From CAIQQQ01 sp037445025 (GTDB lineage Bacteria > Pseudomonadota > Alphaproteobacteria > Acetobacterales > Acetobacteraceae): a stretch of 64,000 nucleotides of DNA. The notes below the pieces were generated by a model. That model ran no database searches, had not been told where the DNA came from, and was given only the letters and a program-made list of their open reading frames with translations. This document shows positions 17,122-27,892 of this stretch, piece by piece (the stretch's first letter is position 1; the number at the start of each line of letters is the position of its first letter). Both the position numbers and the translations under genes were made by a program. The stretch is taken from contig JBBILI010000006.1 of assembly GCA_037445025.1 (NCBI GenBank), positions 62,001 through 126,000 on the forward strand, in the 5' to 3' direction.

Positions 17122-17823
17122 TCAGCCGATCCGGAGCAGAGTCATGCCATGCTGCTTCAGCCAGTCCATCGCCGCTTCGGTGTGCGGTGTGATCTGGCCG
17201 ACCAGGGCCCAGAACTGCGGGCCGTGGTTCATGTGGCGCAGATGCGCCACCTCGTGGGCGGTCACGTAGTCCTGCACGTGGCGCGGCGCCATCACCAGGC
17301 GCCAGCTGAAGGCAAGGTTGCGGTTGGCGGCACAGCTGCCCCAGCGGCTGGAGGTGTCCTTCAGGGTGATGCGCGCGGGCCTGGCGCGTGCCAGCTCGGA
17401 TTTTTCGGCCACCTGAGCAGCGATGCTGCGGCGCGCTTCGGCCCGCAGGAAATCCGCCACCCGGCGCGGCAGGAAGGCCGGATCGCCGGCAACGCGGATT
17501 TCGCCATCCTCAAGCCAGACCACGCCGCGCGTGCCGGGCATGTGCCGGATGCGGTGAGGCATGCCGTGCAGGGGGATTTCGGCGCCGTCGGTGAAGCTGA
17601 TGGCGCGCGGCAAGGCGGCCAGGCGTTGGGTCACCCAGTCGGCGTTGCTGACCAGCAGGGCCATGCCGGCGGTGCGGGCGGCGCGCTGCGGCAAGGTGAC
17701 CACGACGGTGCCGATCCGCGGATCGATGCGCAGGCTGACGCGACGGGCCCGCGCGCTGCGCCGCCATTCGACGCGAGCCGGGCCGCCGGGAAGGGCGAGG
17801 GTTTCCGAGGTCATCGATTCCAT
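17122..17823 (-). CDS. YgjP-type metallopeptidase domain protein (DUF45, M48-like)
   Basis: The protein has about 233 residues. It carries the zinc-protease helix HEVAHLRHMNHGPQFW, with the H-E-x-x-H pair and the downstream H in the NHGPQFW form typical of the YgjP/DUF45 (WLM-related) group. Earlier segments, such as LKDTSSRWGSCAANRNLAFSWRLVMAP, are the most conserved part of that group. The physiological role is unclear in the family; links to DNA or tRNA repair proteins have been suggested for related domains. Two in-frame ATGs (17823 and 17814) are near the likely start and neither has a strong ribosome binding site. It converges on dgoA with only eight bases between the stops. Confidence 0.85.
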   Translation of the reverse strand: MESMTSETLALPGGPARVEWRRSARARRVSLRIDPRIGTVVVTLPQRAARTAGMALLVSNADWVTQRLAALPRAISFTDGAEIPLHGMPHRIRHMPGTRGVVWLEDGEIRVAGDPAFLPRRVADFLRAEARRSIAAQVAEKSELARARPARITLKDTSSRWGSCAANRNLAFSWRLVMAPRHVQDYVTAHEVAHLRHMNHGPQFWALVGQITPHTEAAMDWLKQHGMTLLRIG

Positions 17824-17890
17824 GGCCGGAGGATGCGGGCACGCCGGTGGTGGAGGCAAGAGCGGTGGCGCCTGCGCTGCGATGCGAGAT

Positions 17891-17911
17891 GGCGGATTTC
17901 ATCCGCCCTAC
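17891..17911. repeat. 21-bp GGCGGAT..ATCCGCCCTAC palindromic repeat, copy 1
   Basis: ggcggatttcatccgccctac differs at one base from the copy at 20756-20776. It contains a short palindrome (GGCGGAT/ATCCGCC) and lies in the gap between two oppositely placed genes. A further atccgcc follows at 17931-17937. It is a small dispersed intergenic repeat with no other visible content. Confidence 0.7.
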
Positions 17912-17969
17912 ATTTGGTAGGACAGATGACATCCGCCATTGGCCGCGCGGACGGGTGCCTGGATGGCGG

Positions 17970-19550
17970 CTACTTCACCGTCACCCAGCGCGTGACGAAG
18001 GTGTTGTCTGCGGGTTGCACGACATCGATGTTGTTCTTGGCGGCCCAGACGATGGTCTGCTGGTGCAGCGGAATGGTGCCGACATCGTTCTGGATGGTTT
18101 TCATCGCGTCGTCGATCATCGCCAGGCGCTTCTTGCTGTCGAGCTCGACGCCGATCTTGGCGATGAGGTCGTCGACATGGGCATTGGAGTAGCCGCCATC
18201 GTTGCCCAGGCCGTGGCCGCCGGGGGCGCGGGTTTCCATGAGCTGTTTCAGGGCGTTGTGAGCGTCGTAGGTGGCGGGGGTCCAGCCCAGCAGATAGAAG
18301 CTGGTGTTGTAGTTGGGGTAGCCGACATCGGTGAAGAACTTCACCTTGGTGCGGGCATAGACCGTCACCTTCACGCCGACCTTGGCCATCATGGACGAGA
18401 TGGCGGTGCAGATCGCCTCGTCATTGACGTAGCGGTCGTTGGGGCAGTCGAGCGTGATGCCGAAGCCGTTGGGGTAGCCGGCTTCGGCGAGCAGGGCCTT
18501 GGCCTTCGCGGGGTCGGTCTTGGGGCGGACGTTGAGGGCGGGGTTGAAGCCGGTGATGCCGTCGCCCCACAGCTCCCAGGTGGGCTTGGCCTGGCCGCGC
18601 ATGACGACGCGGGCGATGGCGTTCTCGTCGATGGCCAGTGCGAAGGCCTCGCGCACCCGCTTGTCCTTCAGCGGGTTCCGGCCCTTGACGTCGGAGAACA
18701 GCAGCTGGTCACGCGACTGGTCCATGCCGAGATAGATGGTGCGCAGCTCCGGGCCCTGGATGAGCTTGAGGCCGGCGGTCTTGCTGATCCGGTTCATGTC
18801 CTGCGTGGGCACGGTGTAGATCAGGTCCATCTCGCCGGAGAGCAGGGCGGCGACGCGGGTGGGGTCGGAGGAGATGACGGTGAAGTCGAAATTGTCGACA
18901 TTGCCCTCCATCTTGTCCCACCAGCCGGGGTTGCGCGCCATGACGGTGCGGCGGTCCGGCTCGCGCAGGGTGAGGTGGTAGGGGCCGGTGCCCATGGCGT
19001 TGCGCAGGGCGAAGTTGTCGCTGGTGCCGACGATGGCGGGATCGACCGCGTTGTTCTTCTCGCACCAGGCCTGGTTCATGATGACCATGCCGACGAGTTC
19101 GGAGAGCAGGATCGGGTCCGGGCCCTTGGTCTCGATCTCGACGGTGAGATCGTCGACGCGGCGGACGTCCTGGATGGAGCCGACGACGTCGGAGAGCTGG
19201 GAGGTCTTCGACGCGATGCGCTTGAAGGAGAACACCACGTCGTTGGCGGTGAGCGCGCTGCCGTCTTCCCATTTCACGTTCGGACGGAGGTGGAAGGTCC
19301 AGAGCGTGGGGGATTTCTGTTCCCACTTGATGGCGAGCGCCGGCTCGACCTCGAGCTTCTTGTTGTGGCGGACCAGCGGCTCGTAGATGTTGGCGAGCAG
19401 CGAGTTCTGCACGGTCTCGTTGAGCGTGTAGGGGTCCATGGCGCGGATGTCGCCGTTGTTGGCCCATTTGAAGTTGGCGGCGTGGCCGGGGACGGCCCAG
19501 GACGCGGCCCAGGATGCCATCACCATCATGGCCAGAATTCGTGTGCGCAT
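17970..19550 (-). CDS. ABC transporter peptide/dipeptide-type substrate-binding protein
   Basis: The protein has 526 residues, of the extracellular solute-binding family 5 (DppA/OppA type). A signal peptide (MRTRILAMMVMASWAASWAV, cut near GHA-AN) is followed by the family pattern DPYTLNETVQNSLLANIYEPLVR, SPTLWTFHLRPNVKWEDGS and LTANDVVFSFKR. KDKRVREAFALAIDENAI and the terminal VGTIPLHQQTIVWA are also typical. ATG 19550 is supported by GGAGG with 5-base spacing; codons upstream are not needed. No permease or ATPase genes are next to it, so it is an orphan binding protein here. The ligand may be a peptide or another small molecule, as members of this family bind many. Confidence 0.93.
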   Translation of the reverse strand: MRTRILAMMVMASWAASWAVPGHAANFKWANNGDIRAMDPYTLNETVQNSLLANIYEPLVRHNKKLEVEPALAIKWEQKSPTLWTFHLRPNVKWEDGSALTANDVVFSFKRIASKTSQLSDVVGSIQDVRRVDDLTVEIETKGPDPILLSELVGMVIMNQAWCEKNNAVDPAIVGTSDNFALRNAMGTGPYHLTLREPDRRTVMARNPGWWDKMEGNVDNFDFTVISSDPTRVAALLSGEMDLIYTVPTQDMNRISKTAGLKLIQGPELRTIYLGMDQSRDQLLFSDVKGRNPLKDKRVREAFALAIDENAIARVVMRGQAKPTWELWGDGITGFNPALNVRPKTDPAKAKALLAEAGYPNGFGITLDCPNDRYVNDEAICTAISSMMAKVGVKVTVYARTKVKFFTDVGYPNYNTSFYLLGWTPATYDAHNALKQLMETRAPGGHGLGNDGGYSNAHVDDLIAKIGVELDSKKRLAMIDDAMKTIQNDVGTIPLHQQTIVWAAKNNIDVVQPADNTFVTRWVTVK

Positions 19551-19584
19551 TTTTGCCTCCTGCATTCTTTCCGCGGGAGGATAC

Positions 19585-19620
19585 AGACCCTGCGCCAGGG
19601 TGCAATCGGCGCCAGGGTCT
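19585..19620. promoter_or_regulatory. possible operator: nested ACCCTG/CAGGGT inverted repeats
   Basis: agaccctg (19585-19592) is the reverse complement of cagggtct (19613-19620), and inside them accctg (19587-19592) also pairs with cagggt (19596-19601). The site lies 35-70 bases before the start of the ABC binding protein, where a repressor site would be expected. It could equally be a leader hairpin. No regulator gene is adjacent. Confidence 0.3.
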
Positions 19621-19673
19621 GTTGACGGCTCCATTTTGCAATTTGTTGCGGAACAGCCGCTCCGAATGTCGTT

Positions 19674-20669
19674 TTATTGCGAGAGCGCTGCGGATGGGCG
19701 CAATCCGCCGACGGCGATGCCGTTCCAGTTGCGCAGGACGGGATCGGTGAACGGGGCCATGGCGGCGGGATCGAGGTCGAGCAGGCGGCGGATGAGGGCG
19801 GCGGTGGCGACCTCGGCGGCGCGGCCGGCGCCGTCGTCGCATTTCACGGCGATGCCGTAGCCGAGCGTGGGAAGGGCCACGCAGTGGACGCCCTCGGCGC
19901 CGCTTTTGCTGAACACGTCCGCACCGAGGGTCTGCATCAGCCTTGTGTCGAACCGGCCGGTGCCGGCGACGAGCAGCGGGTTGGCGGCGACGGCTCCGCG
20001 GATGCGCGCGGCGGCGGCGGCGCGGTCGGCGGACAGGCCCTGGCCGGAGCCAAAGCGGGCGAAGGCGAGGGCGAGGGATTTCAGCGGCACGGCGTAGGTG
20101 GGGATGGAGCAGCCGTCGGTGGCGCGGTTGCGGTCATCGAGCACGGCGCCGGTGGTGTCGGCCAGGGCTGCGGTGACGGCCTGCATGGTGCGGTGGTCCG
20201 GCTTCACGTAGCCGGCGGGATCGACGCCCTGGTCGCAGGCGAGGCAGATGAAGCCGGAATGCTTGCCTGAGCAGTTGTTGTGCAGCGCGGTCGCGGTCTG
20301 GCCGCTGGCGACGAGGGCGCGCAGGGCTGTGTCGCGCATGGGCCACTGGATGCCGCATTCGAGGCAGGAGGCGTCGCGGCCTGCCTTGCGGAGCATGGCG
20401 GTGGCGGTTTCGGTGTGGATGGGTTCGCCGGAATGCGACGAGCAGGCGAGGGCGATCTCGGCCTCGGTGAGGTTGAGGCGGTCGGCGGCGCCGGTTTCCA
20501 CGAGGGGCAGGGCGAGCAGGGCCTTGATGGCGGAGCGGGGGAAGACGGCCTGGTGGATGTCGCCGGCGGCGAACACGACGCTGCCGGTGGCGTCGACGAC
20601 GACGGCGGCGCCGGCATGGCGGGATTCGACCCAGTCGCTACGCGTGACCTCAACCAGAACCGGATCCAT
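19674..20669 (-). CDS. asparaginase (AnsA-like, pfam Asparaginase_II type)
   Basis: The protein has 331 residues. It is of the Rhizobium-type asparaginase family, not the E. coli AnsA/B type. Segments that mark it are VESRHAGAAVVVDATG at the N-terminus, FPRSAIKALLALPLVETGAA (the SxxK pair), ACSSHSGEP, LHNNCSGKHSGF and DGCSIPTYAVPL. The Ser-Lys dyad in PRSAIKAL and the Cys in NCSGKH are the residues linked to catalysis and metal binding in that family. It would convert asparagine to aspartate and ammonia in the cytoplasm. ATG 20669 has GGAGGG upstream. It lies 123 bases from, and in the same direction as, the ABC binding protein, so co-transcription is possible. Confidence 0.9.
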   Translation of the reverse strand: MDPVLVEVTRSDWVESRHAGAAVVVDATGSVVFAAGDIHQAVFPRSAIKALLALPLVETGAADRLNLTEAEIALACSSHSGEPIHTETATAMLRKAGRDASCLECGIQWPMRDTALRALVASGQTATALHNNCSGKHSGFICLACDQGVDPAGYVKPDHRTMQAVTAALADTTGAVLDDRNRATDGCSIPTYAVPLKSLALAFARFGSGQGLSADRAAAAARIRGAVAANPLLVAGTGRFDTRLMQTLGADVFSKSGAEGVHCVALPTLGYGIAVKCDDGAGRAAEVATAALIRRLLDLDPAAMAPFTDPVLRNWNGIAVGGLRPSAALSQ

Positions 20670-20755
20670 TGCCGCCCTCCCCGCTTTGCCGGCGCACCCT
20701 GGGGCGGGCGGCGGCGATGGGCAAGGGGGGATGACGGCGGGGGTGGTGCGTGAGA

Positions 20756-20776
20756 GGCGGATTGCATCCGCCCTAC
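20756..20776. repeat. 21-bp GGCGGAT..ATCCGCCCTAC palindromic repeat, copy 2
   Basis: ggcggattgcatccgccctac is the partner of the copy at 17891-17911 (20 of 21 bases identical, same orientation). It lies in the 204-base gap between rpsD and the asparaginase gene. The rest of this gap holds only the rpsD terminator. Confidence 0.7.
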
Positions 20777-20815
20777 GACTTTGGGGCGGACGCATGCTGC
20801 CGCCGGATGGCGGGC

Positions 20816-20852
20816 AAAGAAAAAGGCCGCCCCGGGTTCCCGGGGCGGCCTT
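20816..20852 (-). terminator. rho-independent terminator of rpsD
   Basis: aaggccgccccggg (20823-20836) pairs exactly with cccggggcggcctt (20839-20852). On the - strand the GC-rich 14-bp stem is followed by a T-rich run (tttttcttt, 20824-20816). It lies 22 bases past the rpsD stop. This is the clearest intrinsic terminator in the window. Confidence 0.92.
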
Positions 20853-20873
20853 GCGAGGTGGTGGGCCGGCTGA

Positions 20874-21491
20874 TCAGCGCGAGTAGAACTCGACGACCAG
20901 GTTGGGTTCCATCTGGACGGGATAGGGCACATCCGACAGCTTGGGGGCGCGGATGAAGCGGCCCTTCATGGCGCGGTGATCGACTTCCACGTATTCCGGC
21001 ACGTCGCGCTCGCTGGTCTGGGAGGCGTCGAGCACGACGGCGAGCTGCTTGGACTTTTCCTTCACCTCGATCACATCGTTGTCCTTCACGAGGTAGGACG
21101 GGATGTTGACGCGCTTGCCATTCACCATGATGTGGCCATGGTTGATGAACTGGCGGGCAGCGAACGGGGTGATGGCGAGCTTCATGCGGTAGATCACCGC
21201 ATCGAGGCGGCGTTCCAGCAGTTCGATCAGGTTCTCCGAGGTGTCGCCCTTGCGGCGCACGGCCTCGAAGTAATACTTGCGGAACTGCTTCTCGCTGATG
21301 TTGCCGTAGTAGCCCTTGAGCTTCTGCTTGGCCATCAGCTGGATGCCAAAATCGGTGGGCTTGCCTTTGCGGCGCTGGCCGTGTTGACCGGGACCGTAGT
21401 CGCGCTTGGCGATCGGCGACTTCGGGCGACCCCAAAGATTCACGCCGAGGCGGCGGTTGATCTTGTACTTACTCTCTGCGCGCTTGGTCAT
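20874..21491 (-). CDS. rpsD: 30S ribosomal protein S4
   Basis: The protein has 205 residues. The N-terminal SKYKINRRLGVNLWGRPKSP and an S4 domain in the centre (LERRLDAVIYRMKLA, then FINHGHIMVNGKRVNIPSYLVKDND) are unmistakable. S4 binds 16S rRNA early in assembly of the small subunit and in many bacteria represses its own mRNA. It has a clear AGGAG site 7 bases before ATG. It stands alone as a single-gene unit with its own promoter (21627-21656) and a strong terminator, away from the alpha operon in this organism; this is usual in alphaproteobacteria. Confidence 0.97.
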   Translation of the reverse strand: MTKRAESKYKINRRLGVNLWGRPKSPIAKRDYGPGQHGQRRKGKPTDFGIQLMAKQKLKGYYGNISEKQFRKYYFEAVRRKGDTSENLIELLERRLDAVIYRMKLAITPFAARQFINHGHIMVNGKRVNIPSYLVKDNDVIEVKEKSKQLAVVLDASQTSERDVPEYVEVDHRAMKGRFIRAPKLSDVPYPVQMEPNLVVEFYSR

Positions 21492-21626
21492 GCGCGTGCT
21501 CCTTCATCATGTGCCGCACCCATCAAGTGAGCTTTTCGGCTGTTGCACCGGTAGTCCTGATGCCAAAACGGCAAAAGGCGGGCGCGGCCCCGGTTGGACC
21601 GTCCACGTTCCCGGCAGTGGGCGAAG

Positions 21627-21656
21627 CGTGTAGGCCTGCGGAGGGGAGCTTGTCAA
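21627..21656 (-). promoter_or_regulatory. candidate sigma70-like promoter of rpsD
   Basis: On the - strand a perfect TTGACA box (21656-21651) is followed after 18 bases by TACACG (21632-21627). It lies about 136 bases before the rpsD start, leaving room for a leader that S4 could bind. The -35 is strong, the -10 weak. Confidence 0.5.
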
Positions 21657-21687
21657 ACAATGAGGGGAAGCAGGGACGCACCGAAGG

Positions 21688-23088
21688 TTAGTGCCCGGCG
21701 TTCTCCCCCGAGAAATCCGGGGCCGGCAGCCCAGATGCGGTGAGCTGTGTCACCAGCGCCGCCTTCAGCCGTTCCAACCCGGCTTCGCTGGACGCCTCGC
21801 AGCGCGCCACCAGAACCGCCTGGGTGTTGGACGAGCGCAGCAGCCACCAGCCATCCTCGGTCAGCACCCGAACACCATCCGTCGCCGACACCTTCGCCCC
21901 TTCGGCCGCCAGCCGCGCCGCCACCTCGGCCACCACCTGGAATTTCCGCAGGTCGTCGCAGTCAAATCGCAGCTCCGGTGTGTTGACCACCTGCGGCAGC
22001 GCCGCACGCACCGCGCCCAGGGTCTCGCCCAGGCGTGCCACGATGCCGAGCAGCCGCACACCGGCATACAGCGCGTCGTCAAACCCGTACCAGTGATCGG
22101 CGAAGAAGATGTGGCCTGACATCTCGCCTGCCAGCGGTGAGCCGGTCTCCGCCATCTTCGCCTTGATCAGGCTGTGCCCGGTCTTCCACATCAATGGCGT
22201 GCCGCCGGCACGTGCCACCTCGTCGAACAGCACCTGGCTGGCTTTCACGTCGGCGATGATGGTGGCGCCTGGGTGGGTGCGCAGCACATCGCGCGCCAGC
22301 ACCACCAGCAGCTGGTCGCCGAACAGCATGGTGCCGTCGTTGTCGACCGCTCCGATCCGGTCGGCGTCGCCGTCGAAGGCGATGCCGAGATCGGCCCCCT
22401 GGGCGCGCACCTCCGCGATCACTGCCTCCAGATTCCTGGGCACGGTCGGGTCGGGGTGATGATTGGGAAACCGGCCGTCGATCTCGGGAAACAGCACCGT
22501 GTGGGTGCCGGGCAGGCGCGCCACCAGCCGTGTCAGCACCTCGCCGGCGGCGCCGTTGCCGTTGTCCCAGACCACTTTCAGCGCATGGTCGCCGGCGTCC
22601 CAGTCCTGAACCAGACGGTCGATATAGGCGCCGGAGACGTCAATCGCCGCCTCGCTGCCGGACTGCTCTGCCACAACGTCGCCGGACCGGGCTATGCGGC
22701 CGATCTCGGCGATGCGGGGGCCGAAGAAGGGTTTGCCGGCCAGCATCATCTTGAAGCCGTTGTAGTCCGGCGGGTTGTGGCTGCCGGTGACCATGATGGC
22801 GCCGTCGGTTTCGTGGAGGACGGAGGCGAAATAGAGCATGGGGGTGGGTCCGCGGCCGATGCGCAGCACGTGTAGGCCGCAGGCGCGCAGGCCATCGACC
22901 AGCGCCTGTTCGAGCGCGGGCGAGGACAGCCGGCCGTCATACCCCACCGCCACCACCGTGCCGCCGTCCCGTGCGACAACGCTGCCGAAGCAGCGGCCGA
23001 TCGCAAACGCGTCGGCGGCGAACAGTGTCGTGCCGACGATCCCGCGAATGTCGTATTCACGCAGGATCGTCGCATTGAAGTCATGCAT
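21688..23088 (-). CDS. phosphomannomutase / phosphoglucomutase
   Basis: The protein has 466 residues, of the alpha-D-phosphohexomutase superfamily (AlgC/ManB type). It begins with FNATILREYDIRGIVGTTL. The phosphoserine loop is MVTGSHNPPDYNGFK, with S103. The metal loop is FDGDADRIGAVD, the sugar-binding loop EMSGHIFF, and a phosphate-binding domain ends the protein. It interconverts mannose-6-P or glucose-6-P with the 1-phosphates for polysaccharide and lipopolysaccharide synthesis. galU lies directly upstream on the same strand, so the pair would supply glucose-1-P and then UDP-glucose. Sequence alone does not settle which hexose is preferred. Confidence 0.93.
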   Translation of the reverse strand: MHDFNATILREYDIRGIVGTTLFAADAFAIGRCFGSVVARDGGTVVAVGYDGRLSSPALEQALVDGLRACGLHVLRIGRGPTPMLYFASVLHETDGAIMVTGSHNPPDYNGFKMMLAGKPFFGPRIAEIGRIARSGDVVAEQSGSEAAIDVSGAYIDRLVQDWDAGDHALKVVWDNGNGAAGEVLTRLVARLPGTHTVLFPEIDGRFPNHHPDPTVPRNLEAVIAEVRAQGADLGIAFDGDADRIGAVDNDGTMLFGDQLLVVLARDVLRTHPGATIIADVKASQVLFDEVARAGGTPLMWKTGHSLIKAKMAETGSPLAGEMSGHIFFADHWYGFDDALYAGVRLLGIVARLGETLGAVRAALPQVVNTPELRFDCDDLRKFQVVAEVAARLAAEGAKVSATDGVRVLTEDGWWLLRSSNTQAVLVARCEASSEAGLERLKAALVTQLTASGLPAPDFSGENAGH

Positions 23089-23124
23089 CTTCAGCGTCCT
23101 CGCTGCCGGCCCGGAAACCCTGGA

Positions 23125-24000
23125 TCAGGCGTTGATGTAGTCCTTGAGGAAGGCGCGCACCTGCGGCCCGATATCCGGCCGCTTCAGGGCGAAGGCGAGC
23201 TGGGCCTCCAGGAAGCCCACCTTGTCGCCGCAGTCGAACCGGCGGCCTTCGTAGCGCAGGCCGTGGAACGGCACCGAGCCGATCATCTTGGCCATCGCGT
23301 CGGTCAGCTGCACCTCGTTGCCCTGGCCGCGCTCCATGCGGGCGAGATGGTCGATCACGCCCGAGGTCAGCACGTAGCGGCCGATGATCGACAGGTTGGA
23401 GGGCGCGTCCTCCGGCTTCGGCTTCTCCACCAGGCCGCGGATCTCCACCAGGCAGCCGTCGTCGGAGGCGATGTCGAGGATGCCGTAGCGGTTGGTCTGG
23501 GCGCGCGGCACCTCGGTCACCGCCACGACGCAGCCGCCGGTCTCGTGATAGACGTCGGCCAGCTGCTTGGTGCAGGGCGTGTCGGACATCACCAGATCGT
23601 CCGGCAGCAGAATGGCGAACGGCTCGTCGCCGATGAAGGAGCGCGCGCACCAGATGGCGTGGCCCAGGCCGAGCGGCTCCTGCTGGCGCACCGTGGTGAT
23701 GGCGCCCGGCGGCATCTGCAGCTCGCGCAGGCTGGCGAGCTCGGCGTTCTTGCTGCGCAGCTTCAGCGTGGCCTCCAGCTCGTAGGCGATGTCGAAATGC
23801 TCGACGATTGCGGTCTTGCCGCGGCCGGTGACCATGCAGAACTGCTCGATCCCGGCGGATCGGGCCTCATCGACGGCATACTGGATCAGCGGCTTGTCGA
23901 CCACCGGCAGCATCTCCTTCGCCATGGCCTTGGTGGCCGGAAGAAAGCGTGTGCCGAGACCGGCAACGGGAAACACGGCCTTGCGGAGCGGCTTGATCAC
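23125..24000 (-). CDS. galU: UTP-glucose-1-phosphate uridylyltransferase
   Basis: The protein has 291 residues. It has the nucleotidyltransferase signature AGLGTRFLPATKAMAKEMLP (residues 13-32), followed by VDKPLIQYAVDEARSAGIEQFCMVTGRGK and FAILLPDDLV with the metal-binding Asp pair. The family forms UDP-glucose from UTP and glucose-1-phosphate. The length is typical. The ATG at 24000 lies four residues before the first beta strand. Translation runs into the phosphohexomutase gene 36 bases downstream, so they are likely one unit for nucleotide-sugar supply. The 151-base gap upstream shows no clear terminator. Confidence 0.95.
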   Translation of the reverse strand: MIKPLRKAVFPVAGLGTRFLPATKAMAKEMLPVVDKPLIQYAVDEARSAGIEQFCMVTGRGKTAIVEHFDIAYELEATLKLRSKNAELASLRELQMPPGAITTVRQQEPLGLGHAIWCARSFIGDEPFAILLPDDLVMSDTPCTKQLADVYHETGGCVVAVTEVPRAQTNRYGILDIASDDGCLVEIRGLVEKPKPEDAPSNLSIIGRYVLTSGVIDHLARMERGQGNEVQLTDAMAKMIGSVPFHGLRYEGRRFDCGDKVGFLEAQLAFALKRPDIGPQVRAFLKDYINA

Positions 24001-24151
24001 AGCGGCGAATCCTTCAGCTTGACGACGTGAGGCAGGGCAGCAGCGGACCGCCCTGCTCTAGCACGGCTTCGTAGAACACCCCAGGGTGAGATCGAATCCA
24101 TTAACAATTCATGATTTGGAGAAGCAGGGCAGGCCCGCCCGCCCACCGGCG

Positions 24152-24582
24152 CTACCCAAGCAGCACGTCGCGCGCCTGGTTGATGCGCGCCGCCAGCCAG
24201 TCCGACCCGCCCTGGTCCGGGTGCGCCGCGCGCATGAGCCGGACATAGGCAGCCTGAATCTCCGCCTTTTTCGCAGATCCGGGCAGCCCCAGCACCTCCA
24301 GCGCCTCGGCCCGGCTCATGCCGCTGCTGCGGGGCGCCGGGCGGCCGGGCGCTGCGGGCCGCGCCTGCTTCACCCAGCCCCACATCAGCGGCCCCAGCAT
24401 GACCAGCGCCGAAATCGCCAGCGCGCCACGCCCGGTGAGGAACAGCATGGCCGCGAGCAGCAGCCCGCCGATGGCCGCCACCCACACGCCCATCTGCTTC
24501 ACCGACTGCACCTGGGCCCGCGAGAACTGGCCCAGCGCTCCCATCAGCACCAGCAGGCTGGCACATCCGAGCAGCAGCGCGA

Positions 24583-24586
<4 letters not shown>
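24152..24586 (-). CDS. membrane-anchored J-domain protein
   Basis: The protein has 144 residues. Three hydrophobic stretches (about residues 1-19, 33-52 and 54-72) are followed by a short Pro/Arg linker and a C-terminal J domain (about 90-144) with the key HPD tripeptide at 122-124 (MRAAHPDQGG). This layout, membrane first and J domain last, is like mitochondrial TIM14/Pam18 and its alphaproteobacterial relatives. It would stimulate DnaK ATPase at the inner membrane. The start overlaps the maeB stop by four bases, so translation is coupled. The client is unknown. Confidence 0.85.
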
Positions 24587-26946
<2,360 letters not shown>

Positions 26947-27045
26947 CTGTCACATTCCCCCGGGTCAGCCGGGGCAAGATCACCGCTTCACGCCTGAAGC
27001 GCAACCTTGCGCAAAAAAGACATAGTCGATTTCACAGGCGGGGTA

Positions 27046-27128
27046 TGCGGTCGAGAAGACTCGAACTTCCACGAGGTTACCCCCACAAGCACCTCAAGCT
27101 TGCGCGTCTACCATTCCGCCACGACCGC
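27046..27128 (-). tRNA. tRNA-Leu (anticodon GAG)
   Basis: On the - strand the 83-base sequence starts GCGGTCG and ends CGACCGC-A, giving a full seven-pair acceptor stem. The D arm (TGGCGGAATGGTAGACGC) has the long-D-loop form of class II tRNAs. The anticodon stem-loop CAAGCTTGAGGTGCTTG presents GAG. A variable arm and a TTCGAGTC T-loop follow. The CCA end is not encoded (TAC follows). It reads CUC/CUU leucine codons. It is followed by a T6 run at 27018-27013. It lies between maeB and lipB. Confidence 0.95.
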
Positions 27129-27174
27129 GAGGTATGGAGGAGCGGGCGTATAGCCGATCATCCAGCAGGCAGCA

Positions 27175-27846
27175 ATGACCGATCGTGAAATTGAGTGGCG
27201 AATTCAGGATGGCCTCGCCGATTATCCGCAAGCCATCGAAACCATGCGCGCCCGCGTGGCAGAGATCCGCGCCGGAACCGCCGATGAGCTGGTCTGGCTG
27301 GTCGAACACCCGCCGCTCTACACCGCCGGCACCTCGGCGCGCGCGGAAGACCTGCAGCTTCCCGACCGCTTTCCCACCTACGAGGCCGGGCGCGGCGGGC
27401 AATGGACCTATCACGGCCCGGGCCAGCGCACCGGCTATGTGATGCTCGACCTCACCCGCCCGCACGGCACCGTGCCGGCGCGCGATGTGCGCTGCTATGT
27501 GCACGGGCTGGAGGAATGGCTGATCCGCACGCTCGACCGGTTCAACGTGCGCGGCGAACGGCGGGAGGGCCGGGTCGGCATCTGGGTGGCCGACCGGATG
27601 GCCGGCACCGAAGCCAAGATCGCAGCGCTCGGCGTGCGCGTGACACGCTGGGTGAGCTGGCATGGGGTGGCGCTGAACGTGGAGCCGGACCTCAGCCATT
27701 TCGGCGGCATCGTGCCCTGCGGCATCGCCGAGCATGGGGTGACCAGCCTGCATGCGCTGGGCATTCTGGCTACCATGGAGGAAGTGGATGCCGCGCTGCG
27801 CGATGCGTGGCGTGAGGTTTTTCAGGAAGGTCGATTGGCAGGATAG
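27175..27846 (+). CDS. lipB: octanoyl-[acyl carrier protein]-protein N-octanoyltransferase
   Basis: The protein has 223 residues, typical for LipB. It contains the family signature GRGGQWTYHGPGQRTGY (residues 72-88), the catalytic Lys K148 (GTEAKIAALGVRVTRWVSWHG) and the nucleophile C182 (GGIVPCGIAEHGVTSL). It moves the octanoyl group from acyl carrier protein to lipoyl domains of the 2-oxoacid dehydrogenases and the glycine cleavage H protein. It is on the + strand just past the divergent tRNA-Leu. LipA is not in the window. The ATG lies at 27175. Confidence 0.95.
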   Translation: MTDREIEWRIQDGLADYPQAIETMRARVAEIRAGTADELVWLVEHPPLYTAGTSARAEDLQLPDRFPTYEAGRGGQWTYHGPGQRTGYVMLDLTRPHGTVPARDVRCYVHGLEEWLIRTLDRFNVRGERREGRVGIWVADRMAGTEAKIAALGVRVTRWVSWHGVALNVEPDLSHFGGIVPCGIAEHGVTSLHALGILATMEEVDAALRDAWREVFQEGRLAG

Positions 27847-27892
27847 GTTTTATTTCTTGCGTTTGGCAGGGTCTTGCGCTAGGAAAATATGC

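Noticed and set aside
17847..19625. 592-codon + strand open frame across the ABC binding protein gene
   Set aside because: The opposite strand encodes a full SBP_bac_5 protein with signal peptide and good ribosome binding site. The + strand product is Gly/Val/Asp repeats without a domain.
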